64,000 nucleotides of DNA from Verrucomicrobiaceae bacterium (GTDB lineage: Bacteria; Verrucomicrobiota; Verrucomicrobiia; Verrucomicrobiales; Akkermansiaceae). The notes under the pieces were generated by a model. The model was not told the origin of the DNA. It did no database searches and saw only the letters and a list, made by a program, of their open reading frames with translations. The translations under genes and the position numbers were made by a program. Location: the NCBI GenBank assembly GCA_027487435.1, contig JAIYDP010000272.1, positions 1 through 64,000 of the forward strand, read 5' to 3'. Positions 1 through 9,881 of the stretch are shown in pieces (position 1 is the first letter of the stretch; each line of letters begins with the position of its first letter).

Positions 1-2021
1 CTCAAGGGCAATACTTTAGATCATTGCAGCGGATGCTATCAATCTTGAAGGACCCGAAACCATTTCCCCGACCTGCTTTCTCCACTTATCGAGGGGCTTA
101 CATGCCCAGTGTGGTTTTCTGACTTCTTGATGTTGACAGTGACTTTGACCTTGAGAAAAGATTGATTGGTCATGCCTGTTCTGTCGACTTCTCCTCATCG
201 AAGAAAGTATTTCCCTGACACTCTCATTCCGTGGGACAATGACTGGAGGCAGTCTGTCGATCGGAATGGCATTCCCTTGATGACGTTACCTTCATCCTGA
301 GCAACTAACGGCCGACAGAAAGATGATGAAAGGAGACCCACTGGATGGTGCGGATCCTCAAAGTTTGATCAAGTATTTATGGCATCTGTAATCCCATTTG
401 CTGAAAGCAAAGGCACCGGGGAAAGGCCCTCGCCTTCATGAAGCTCGCTCCAAGACCAATCAACACAGACGGAGATCCTCCAATCAAGGAGCTCGTGGAA
501 GGGAAATGGCTGTATGAGCGGACAGAGTCGAAGTCATACAAGATCAAGAAGGACAAGTTCGGCCGACCGATTCCACCGTACAAAGGTCTGTTTCACGGCT
601 TGTTCTGTCCTAAACCCAAGTAAGACTTCGTCCAGATTAACAAGAAAGAGCTCGCTGCGTTATGTAGCGAACGGTTGAAGACTCCAGGGGTATTTCAGTC
701 GCATGGTCTTGTCGTAAGTATCCTTGCTGACTTGGAAGGAGGACTTTCTCACTCGAGAAGTAGTCTTCACCACCACGACTTCCTGAAGACCGATCATCCT
801 GGAGGCTCTGATGAGAGATCCATCATGAAGCCTTCTCGGCTTGGAGAAATACTAAGGTGGCTGCACGAGTCAGCGACTGGAGCGGAACGAGACGAGTTCG
901 GGAGGATTCTGAGTGAGGTTCGAAATGCCATCGCAACGCATGCGCCAAGGTCGACCGAAATTGAGCGAATGAGCACTCCGAGCCTGCCTCAACGACCGCA
1001 GTCCACTGCACCTCTTCCGTCACGACCACCCACGTCGTTTGGGGGCGCAGGAGGATACGTTTTGTTTGATCAAAAGCAGTTCCTTCATGACTTCAATCGA
1101 ATCACCCGTCTTCGAAGGGTTCATCGAGGTAGGTTCAAGGCAGCAGATCCGGCTCTCACAGGTTTGTCCTCATGTGAACCTTTCTTTGTAATTTAAACAG
1201 GGCTCGTCAGCAGCGCTGTGTTCAACCGGATTGTGGAAGAAATAGGCATCAAAATGAACTCGGCGGTGGTATCGTTGGCCAAAAAAAGTTGCAACAAAGA
1301 CGGAAATTACAATTATGATAGGTTCCTGGCCATGCTGACTCAATATGAGTTGGAATGCTGTCGTCTTGGAATTAGCCGAGCTGTGCCTGATGATCTACAA
1401 GCTTCGAAGCATGCAGCAGGGCATTCTATCGGTTCTTCAAGTTCCGCCCTGGATTCAGTCATGGCACTCTTGCACGGCCACAAAACCGTCAGCAAGGCTT
1501 TCGCTTCAAAGATTTTGCGAGATCAAGCTTCTCCCTTTTCGATCATGAGTAGCTCTGACATCGAGTACCTTGTTTCCCTATGTCTGGACGACACTGGAAA
1601 GGTTTCCGTGGAAATGCTTTCAGACATACTTGCTTATGCCAATGTATCTGACACAGATCTTGCTGAGGAAGACAATGGAATCTCGCGGATTGGGTCCGAA
1701 AGTGGAATGAAAATGTCACGGCCTCGAACATCGTATTTTGCAGAGAGTCAGGACTCTTCTTTGCTACTAAGAACCAGAATCAGCAAATTGAAGTCTGAAA
1801 TCTTGTCTCAGAGCTCTCGCGATGTCGAAAAATCTCGGATTCTTGAAGCTATCCACAAGTGCGGAATCGAATTGTCTGACGACGTTGTCACCAAACTCAT
1901 ATCCGCCTTTTCGAACAAGAACAGCACCACGATCAATGCGACTGAGTTCCTTGCTTCCCTGGAATCGGTTCTTCATTCACAAGTGCGGGCAAGTCGAGCG
2001 CCAAGCCGGGGTGGATTGTAA
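1..2021 (+). CDS. EF-hand-like, probably flagellar/cytoskeletal protein, 5' end outside window
   Basis: I read this as one multi-exon gene entering from the left edge. Coding-looking pieces include KPFPRPAFSTYRGAYMP (near 60-115), a block around KWLYERTESKSYKIKKD (near 505-560) and a long C-terminal part from about 830 to 2021. The C-terminal part crosses a clear intron at 1162-1200 (GTTTGT...TTTAAACAG). After that intron an EF-hand-like stretch (KKSCNKDGNYNYDRFLAML) is visible; its calcium loop is degenerate. Other likely introns lie near 614-667 and 715-789. Proline-rich short motifs plus EF-hand-like pairs are typical of axoneme-associated proteins, but that role is inference. The exon chain upstream of 400 is not resolved, so several small genes remain possible. 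Stop is TAA at 2019-2021. Confidence 0.45.
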
Positions 2022-2073
2022 ACAAATGTTTTTAAATTCTACGAACTTTGGTAGTTATTCCTTCCCATTCAGC

Positions 2074-3741
2074 ATGATTTGGGTCGTCATTATCGTTGCT
2101 GCTGTCATCTCAGCTGCTCTTTTGAAACGAGCGATTGTCTCAGTTGTTCGAAGGGAAGGGAGCCCTGTCCTTCTGCGAGGCAGAATTCCTTTTGTTGGAG
2201 TTGCACTCGAGTTTGGAAAAGATGCTGTGTCTTTCTTGAAGAAACAAATGGGGATTCATGGTGATGTCTTCTCGCTCCTGGTTGCCGGTAGAAAAATGAC
2301 ATTTTTGTGCGACGTGAAGTATTACGGAATATTCTTCGAGAGCGACAAATCGACCATGAGCTTCGAAGAGGCAGTGCAAACGTTCACCGAGCGGTACTTT
2401 GTTCGGCGAATAAAAGAACTGAATGTAGCAGAGCATTTGGAACCAGTCGTGAAACGTTCATTCAGTACCATCAGAAACTGCTGGACACCTCGCGAATGGC
2501 AATGTCTCCGATGGCGATGAAATCTCACGTTGAATTGCTGCGAAGCCACTTTGAGGAGCTATTTGACACGTACGGAACGCTCAACGCGCTGAAAACTTAG
2601 AATCGAGGATCTTTCCGGCCACGACCTTCTCAACTTTTGCAAACGTGCCATCTTTTCCGCATCTGTGCCATCGATCTTCGGTCAGAAGTTCTTGGACAAT
2701 TGCCCGAGCTCATTCGACGCTTTCTTTGACATGGAGAGTCAGTTTGAGATGGCTGCAGCACCGATTCCACACATTTTTTTGACGAAGTTTGTGTCAGGAA
2801 AGAAGAGACTCCTTCACATGCTCGTGGGCGAAAATCTTCCAGACCCTGAAGGTCTTTGCTTCCCTCCTCGGCTTACGGACAGATGATTCGTTCTCTTCCG
2901 TCGCCAAGGCGTTGCTCACAGTCATCCCACCATCCGCTTCTCCGTCAACGTTCATGCTGACGATGCTGTGGGCCTCCCAAGCTAATTCCATTCTTGCGGC
3001 ATTTTGGGCTATACAGCATTTGTACAGTTGTCCGACGGAGCTGCGAAAAGCAAGAGAGGAGGTGAATGGTGTAATCGGTCAGCTGGATTACACGACAATC
3101 CAAAAGCTAAGTCACTTGCGCCGGTGCTTGAAAGAAACGCTCCGCCTGCATGCCCCTGGGATTGCATTGTCTCGTCTCCCCCTCAGACTCTCATGCAGCA
3201 GGCGGAAAACTCTAAAACCCGTCACTCTTGAAACTTCGGCAGGGCCTGTGACGATAGAAGCCGGGCAAGAAGTTTGCATTTGCCCGCTCTTGTACCTGAC
3301 TGGTCGGTTGTTTGATTTCTCAGAACACACACGGACGGGTCGTTGTTTCAAGATCCCCTCGTGTTCCGTCCAGATCGGTTCATCGCCGTTCAGCGCAGAC
3401 TCGTTTACTTGCTTACGTCAACAGGAGGAAAGCATGTCCCCAGACGAATCTCGCCAGACGCGCTTCAACTATGTTCCTTTTGGTGAGAATTGAGCTTGTT
3501 CTCTAAGAAGCGGTAGGAGCGGGTCTCTACAGATGCCCAGGAATGAATTTTGCCAACAATGAGCTGATCCTATTCCTCGCCATGTTCATCTCAAGGTTTG
3601 AAGTTGCCTTTGACAGGGTTGTCAAAGGCGATCCTATGTTGGTCGTCTCTGTTTTGATTCTGAATGTACAGACAACTCGTCGGCATTCAACATCCAGGGG
3701 AGCATTGTACTGTAAGAGTAACTAAAACACAAAAGCACTAG
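2074..3741 (+). CDS. Cytochrome P450, CYP7/CYP8-like
   Basis: A haem-thiolate monooxygenase, probably anchored in the ER by the N-terminal hydrophobic helix (MIWVVIIVAAVISAALL). The early segment GRIPFVGVALEFGKDAVSFL matches the CYP7/CYP8 style (G-x-P-y-l-G-x-A-l-x-F). The I-helix reads MLWASQANSILAAFW, which lacks the usual acid-alcohol pair and resembles the SQANT.PA.FW form of CYP7/8 enzymes. The K-helix is KETLRLHAPG (ExxR). The haem loop becomes canonical, FGAGLYRCPG, once a 34-nt intron at 3483-3516 is removed. Another short intron before QLVGIQHPGEH completes the C-terminus, ending at TAG 3741. Frame changes near 2475 and 2590-2880 imply further introns. CYP7/8 relatives act on sterols or prostanoids; the substrate here is unknown. 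Single-exon prediction would break this gene into five pieces. Confidence 0.75.
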
Positions 3742-3839
3742 TTCCTCTTTTTCGACGCTGCAATGGATTCAGAGTGAGAGAGAAAATTGGAGAGCGCGAT
3801 GCAGCAGAAGAATGGCATTGCAATCCATAGACTGCGTGG

Positions 3840-4302
3840 TCAGCACCAACAAGGGCAAAGAAACCCGTTCAAAATAATGAAGACGACAACGAACGTTGGA
3901 GTATCGTTATGCTTCGTGTTTGCCCATCCACTGGAACCTTCATTGACGAAGTATAAGACAGTCTTCATCATCGTTGCGGTTGCAGAGAAAAACAGAATTG
4001 TAGCCGCACGCTTCTTGTTTGAGGACAGCTGATAATGTCATAAAATCGCAGAGGGATCTTACAGTTGCTAGGCCAATGAATACGATGGCAGCCTCAACAA
4101 GATTGAGCCATGATTGTGCTCGGGTGAACGACCCATCATACAACTCCTTGCTGTACGCCTTGTCTACTGAAGCATAAATCTGGTACGCCTGAAAGTATGG
4201 GCTGTCCGCAAGCTTAAAGAGGACATAGGATGCATCGAAGATCACGATTACTGCAGACAGAAACAACCAGGCCTTCACAAAGAAAGGGATCTGTGTCGAC
4301 AT
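3840..4302 (-). CDS. EXPERA-domain multi-pass membrane protein (emopamil-binding/TMEM97-like)
   Basis: About 150 residues with four hydrophobic helices. Helix 1 reads AWLFLSAVIVIFDASYVLF, with the Asp that is typical of EXPERA domains. The second block has AQSWLNLVEAAIVFIGLA (conserved Glu). After a 34-nt intron (4029-4062, GTAAGATCC...ATTATCAG on the minus strand) the last block reads MMKTVLYFVNEGSSGW, matching the K-T-x-x-Y helix of the family. EXPERA proteins include sterol delta8-delta7 isomerase (EBP) and the sigma-2 receptor TMEM97, and sit in the ER membrane. Which subfamily this belongs to cannot be told by eye. The next gene to the right starts divergently at 4437. The P450 and this protein could both touch sterols, but that is only a suggestion. 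Confidence 0.6.
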
Positions 4303-4436
4303 TTAACAAAAATTGTGGATGAGAAAATAGAGCATGGCTTTTCTGCTCCAGATTTTTCGGAGATTTTTGGCTACAAACAGAGTACGAAGAGCTCCGCTGA
4401 CTTTGGTAATCCTCTTTTGCATACATTGACTTACTA

Positions 4437-4797
4437 ATGGCGGAGACAGAGGCTGCAAGTATTCGAATTCAAGAACTTATTTCGATGAAAGAATCTCCAT
4501 GTCTTGGGATCCGGGTTGGAGTGAGAAAGAGAGGATGCAATGGGCTCTCATATGTCATCAACTATGTTGATGACTCCAATAAAAATGCTCTGGATGAGAT
4601 TGTTGAAGAGAGAGGTTTACAGCGGGCGTGATGGTCTGAGTGCGCAGGAGTGAGGGTTTACATTGATCCCAAAGCGATCATGTTTCTAGTTGGCTCACAG
4701 ATGGACTACGTGGATGATATGCTGAAGTCTGAATTTACGTTTACAAATCCGAACGCAAAAGGCCAATGCGGATGTGGCGAGTCCTTCAATGTGTGAC
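4437..4797 (+). CDS. ISCA1: Iron-sulfur cluster assembly A-type carrier, ISCA1-like
   Basis: A small A-type Fe-S carrier, normally acting in the mitochondrial matrix to deliver [4Fe-4S] clusters. The three cluster-binding cysteines are present: one in KRGCNGLSY and two in GQCGCGESF at the C-terminus. The family block GVRVYIDPKAIMFLVGSQ is restored by removing a 33-nt intron at 4615-4647 (phase 1, GTTTACAG...GTGCGCAG). The typical FTFTNPNAKGQCGCGESF ending follows, with TGA at 4795-4797. No obvious long mitochondrial presequence precedes the domain; the reading starts at MAETEAASIRIQEL, so a targeting exon might be missing. Length, about 110 residues, fits the core family. Confidence 0.88.
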
Positions 4798-5038
4798 AGA
4801 TTAATTTTGTAATGTATATTTTGTAAACTACAGTAGCTGTATAGAATAACGTCAGTCGTGCTGAATGACGATGTTCCTCGTCCTTGGACTGCTCATCGCA
4901 GCCCCTGTAAATGACGACAGTGCCTTGTGGGTCAGAACAGCAAGGCCGCGTCTACTTGCGCTTCTCTGCGCATGAGAACATCCAGCTTGCGCAGGTTGCT
5001 GCGTGCGCAATGAAGCGAAGGGTCAAAATGCTGAAAAA

Positions 5039-6842
5039 TCAGACGCCTCGAGGCAGAGGAACCAGAGCCTTTTCGAACATTGCCATCGCTTCTTGCTGCT
5101 TGTCAATTGCAATGTATCTGAATAATAAGACTAAGATGCTGCTGCACTACAGAAGCCCGAGGTTGTTGAAAGCTGGTGCGTAGTCAGCCTTGATCTCGAG
5201 GCACTGCTGCAGTGCCGTGAGAGCTTTCGCGTGTTGCCCTTTCTGCCTGTACAAACATCCTAAGTTGTTGAGCAGCTGATAGGCGTCTGGAATGGCTGCA
5301 ATTCCATCGAGATACACCCTCTCTGCGGAGGGAGCGTCACGACTCAATTGAAGTGCAATCCCTTTGGTCTCAGGAAGGAGCTGTGAGAAATTACCGAGAT
5401 TCACATATGCGGCTGTCGCTGACTTGAACAAATTTAAAACTTGAGAAAAAGATGCAACAGCGGCAGTCATTGCTTGGGACTGGAGCTGCAAGAGACCCTG
5501 TTGGTTCCAAAACACGGGATTGGATTGCGCGTTGGGAGATAAAAAGGAAAGAATCCTCTCGCAGGTTGACCGCGTGGCCTCAATTTCAGATGGGCCGAGA
5601 GACTCGCTGTGGTCGAGGTACATCTGGTTTGATCAGAGCCTTCGACTACAAGTGTTAACCGCACACAGGCCGCAACCAGCTTGAACAGACGACGACGCAG
5701 CCTCCTTCATGATGTGCCCGAACAAATCTTCAGCTTTTTCGAATGTTACTTTCTTCGTCGCTGCGTCCTTTTCGCTTGCTACGGTGATTGATAGCATCGT
5801 AGCCATGTTGCATCGGAGAATCTTTTGATCAGGATCCAAAGCCAAAGAGTTCTTCAAAGCTACCCAAGCTTTCTGAACATTGCCAGCGCCCAAATACGCA
5901 ATGGAAAGGTTGTTCCAAACATGCGATTTGGTTGAGTCCGTGTCCACGACCCTCTCCAAGAGTTCAACTGCGTAGGAGAAGCTTCTGGGATTCAGCGGCT
6001 GCTGAACCACACTCACTGTTTCTGAATGACAAGGAGAACGGCGTAATTGTTGACGGCATCTACAATCCTGGAGTCCTTTGCAATCACAGCTTGGAAATAC
6101 TTTGTCGCGTCGGAAAACTTTGACGTCAATGGAGACAAATGCTTGAACAACGTTGTTGAGAAACATGTCACAGACGCCCAAGTTATTCACAGCGTCAAGG
6201 TACTCTGGGAAGTGTTGCACAACTGGCAGCAGAATCATCCGAGACCCTTCGAACTGCAACTTGTGAGAAAGCAAATGTGGAAGAGGACCTTTTTAATTGC
6301 GATATGCAAAATCGCCATGTTGTTCCAAACGTCAGGGCGGGTGTCATCAGCCTGCGCGTTCAGTGCAGTCTGTCAGCGACACCTTCGTAGCTTCAATGAA
6401 TTGCGACTGCATTTCTTTTGGCGTAAGGCTATCCGATTTCGAAAAGGAGGACATTGCGCTCTCATACATTTTGCACTACCACGTCAGGCCTTAACAGGAC
6501 AGATGAATACTTGCGTGACATGGTTCAGAGCCTTGGCGTCAAATTTCTTGCCATCGAAATCAACTCGCACCCTCCCACGAGCCTTTTCAAACTCTTCAAA
6601 TGCCTTCGAATTAAGAACGATTTCCGGCTGCAGACCATGGTAAAATTCCGTGCTCGAAAATGAGCCAACCCGGAGCAGAAGTGTGCCATTGAGGCCCCTA
6701 GATAGGCGCAAGCACCTTGCGTTGCTACATCGCGCCTTGAGGCGGCAAATATTGTTGACTTGATTTGCCGTGTCAGTGCGTCTGGGTCTGGCTGCGACGC
6801 TGGTGGAAAGTCAAGTAGTGAGGGCGAAGATGCAGGTGACAC
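5039..6842 (-). CDS. TPR-repeat protein
   Basis: A multi-exon gene full of tetratricopeptide-like helices. Clear units are HVWNNLSIAYLGAGNVQKAW, YQLLNNLGCLYRQKGQHAKA and AFNNLGLLYIAIDKQQEAMA. The last one spans a 33-nt intron near 5120-5152 whose removal joins FNNLGLL to YIAIDKQQ exactly in the TPR register. The stop is TGA at 5039-5041. Upstream coding includes FYHGLQPEIVLNSKAFEEF. The 5' end is unresolved: a candidate ATG at 6887-6889 would overlap the start codon of the divergent neighbour. No other domain is recognisable, so the partner complex is unknown; TPR proteins are general scaffolds. It shares a very small divergent promoter space with the BRCT gene. Confidence 0.6.
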
Positions 6843-6887
6843 CGCCTGAGTTGTGAAAAGGCTCTTTCTTTCATCACAACCTGGTCC

Positions 6888-9876
6888 ATGGAGGCCTGCG
6901 AAAACGCAGGAAAACTATTGGCATCCTCTTCCATAACAGCGAAATACCACAAAGTGAAGGGGATGTTTTCGTAAGCTGTGCGTCCGTTCTGGTGACCATG
7001 CAGAGGATGGAGCGTTAGGGTGCATGAGGAGTGCCGGATCTCTACCCTCTTGGATTCTATTCGCGCTGAAGGGGGGCGCGTTGATGACGTTGGCGATGCG
7101 GCGCTTGACGTGTGTTACTTTCCCAAAGGCAATCAAGTGGAAGTTACTCCTCTGTATATCCGAATGTGCATATGGCTGAATTCAAGAATTCCTGTCTCTG
7201 AAAGAGCGCTGTTCAGGCCAATTCCATCATCTGAAGGAGTACCTGGATTGGCTGGGAAGGTTTCTTCTCTCCATTTTCTCGCTGATTCTTAGCACATGAG
7301 CCTTGAAGGATTTCGTGGCTTCGAGTACAAGTATTACGCAGAAGCAATTCGCGTGGCAACCCTGCACAACCCATCCGAGATCGACGTTGCAGATTTTCGC
7401 CTTGTCCCGAGCAGGCCACCCCTTGATTTCCAAACGCCTCCTCCTTCAAGTGCTGCTCAAGTCGTCGATGAAAATTGGCTCGAAAATTGTTTGAGGGAGT
7501 GGAAATTTCAACCTTTTGTCGAAAGTTCGCAAGCCTTGACGCAAAATGACGACGAACGTGAGCTCGAAATCTTTCGAAGGAAAAAAACTCGTTTGTTGAG
7601 AAAACCCGAAGGTTTAGCAGTGCGCAAAGTGCGTGAGGTGTCGTCCGAGAGTGAATTGTCGGAGCAAAGTCAGAATGATGGTGACGCCATCCCGAAGGTG
7701 ATGTCGGTGTTCATGATGAGCGGCATTTCCAAGTTTGTGATGCGCTTTTCATGTTGAGACCCCAGGCCCTTGCAGTCGCAGTTTCAAAAAGAGCTCCTTT
7801 CCTTGGGGGCCTCCGTCGTCGAAGGGCACCGCTTCTCCCCTCATGCCGACCTCCTCATTGTCGGAGAGCATCGCCGGACGGAGAAGCTTTGCTGCGCTCT
7901 CGCCATGGGGATTTGGATTGTCCGTCCTGAATACGTCAGGGCTTGTGTGGCATCCGGTACGATTGTGTCCCCACAGCCTTTTGAGTGGTCCTCTATATCT
8001 GCCGCATCGCAACTCTCGGGTAGCCCGTGGGAGGTCCGGCCGGAAGAGTGGCGGCGGAAAGCCGGGCAGCGTCATTTTAAAGGGAAATGGTCTGTTGCGA
8101 TTGGGAGGACTGAGATTGCGAGCCTGATTGTATCGATATTGCAATCGGGGGGGGGGACGCTGATTGATGGGCACCATCGCCTTATTTGTGATGAGGGGGA
8201 CTTTGACGTGCTTTCTGTTGCGAAACGTTCCAACCTGAAGTTAGCTCTTCGCTATCAGTACGTCATCGATTATTTCAGTGCAAGTGGTTTCAGAGACAGC
8301 AAATATCCTCTCGCATATGTCCTTCATCGAGCCCATCAAACACTCCAGAAGAAGAGGGCGAGCGGGCGCCGAAAGGAGCAAACGGTGCCTGTGCAAATTC
8401 TTGAGGAGAGATCGAGCGCTGGTGCCTGTTTTTGTGGGGGGGTCTCATCGTCGGACATCGAAGGAGAGCTACAAGATACACCCTTGGGTCGGTTGCATGT
8501 CGAATGCGCCCGTTGGGCAAGCAGAGGCTTTCCAGATGCGCTGTTGTCACTTCCTGCAAATTTGATTGACTCACAAGGACGGGTGATTCGGTGCTGGCAC
8601 TTCGGAAACTTGTGAGAGGCGCTTTTTGCTTAATGACGGACAGAGATGCTTTGTTTGCAATGGATGGGGTGCGTCACTGGCGTGCGCTCGTTGTGGAAGG
8701 GGAAAGGCGCATCTCCGATGTGTTCTGTCTGTTGTTCAAGGCCACGACTGACCCTCCAGTTTTGCAGGGTGGCAAATGAGCTTGGCGACTTTTTCAGCCG
8801 CGTGTCCTGCTCACGGCGATGGAAACTCCGATCAAAGCTCAGTTTGTTGCGCTTTGTGTGGCCGATCGCAGTCGTGCCCTCTCGCGGGAGAGCTGTCTGT
8901 TGTGTTGGCGATGAAGTCGACGTACGCGCATCAATTCTGCGTGGAGTGGAGCCCAGAGACTTTCGTGGAGCACAACGGAACGCGGAAGTGACATCCGGTG
9001 GTCTTGGGCTGAAGTTTTAGTGTCTGGAAGAATGTTGACAAAGCGATTCGACGGGGGGAGAAGACGGTTAGAAGGGGGGGGGTACTGGTGACTGTTCAGA
9101 AGTGCGCTGGCTGCAGAAGCTGCGGTGCTACAGTGGGCTGCTTCTCGAAGCAATGCAAGAGGAGCTATCATTATCACTGTGCCCGCATGTAATTTTAATA
9201 CCTCGAGGGGAGTCACATCACAGGCTGGAGGGCACAGTCTTTTCGGACGAGTTCGAATTTTTTTGCCCCTCGCATGCGAAGGAGGGCGCTGCTCCTGGAT
9301 TTGTTGATTCCATGACTCAAATGGCTCGAACAGCTTACTGGCCTGACCGAGAGGTCGATGACGAAGAGGAGTGATCGTGGGGGGGCGTGTTTGACCTCAA
9401 AGAGAAAACAGCCTGTTGGATTTTCAATGGGTTGTTCCCAGCGTGTGCTTCAGACTGCGTGGTCGAATTTTTAGTTTAATGGACTACGTTCTCGTGCGTC
9501 CTCCTCCCTCTTATGACGTCCTGTTCGTCGCACAAATACAGCGCCTGTACGAAGGGGTGGGGGGGCCGAAAGCAAAGCTCCTGTGGCTCGAGAGGTCTCA
9601 AATTGTGAAAGTATGCGCGCTCTATTTCGCGGCTGATCTCGAAGGGAAAGGTTGAGCAACTGGAAACAAGCCCTTGCGAAGTGTTTTCAACGCAACTTTA
9701 TTCCTCTGAGGTGCTTGCAACCTTCCTGTCATTCTTGACTCATCTAGAGTGTTGGCTGCATTATAGAAAGGCATGACGTGTTACTCAGGATCCCAGATTT
9801 CTCTCAGGTTGGGACAACAACTTTATATTGTGTGCGCTCCGTCGAAGATGTAACGAATAATATATTGGAAAATTGA
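6888..9876 (+). CDS. Four-BRCT, double extended-PHD, BAH-domain nuclear protein
   Basis: A likely chromatin or DNA-damage reader. After an intron beginning GTAAGC in codon 28, BRCT1 covers about 6965-7255 (ending ...YIRMCIWLNSRI). BRCT2 follows (HMSLEGFRGFEYKY ... VVDENWLENCLREW, 7295-7495). BRCT3 is at about 7690-7970 (KELLSLGASVVEG ... MGIWIVRPEYVRAC) and BRCT4 at 8075-8280 (FKGKWSVAIGRTE). A first extended PHD has ACFCGG, RLHVECARW and then CFVCNGWGASLACARC (8420-8740). A second has CCALCGRS, YAHQFCVEWSPE, CRSCGATVGCFSKQC and YHYHCAR (8840-9190), closing with FCPSHA near 9270. A BAH domain follows (FSLMDYVLVRP, VAQIQRLYEG, CEVFSTQLYSSE, SVGCIIERHDV), assembled across a 32-nt intron near 9372 and a 34-nt intron at 9611-9644. 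Stop is TGA 9874-9876. Plant BRCA1/BARD1 combine ePHD and BRCT but in another order and with RING; no RING is visible here. Confidence 0.7.
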
Positions 9877-9881
9877 GCACC

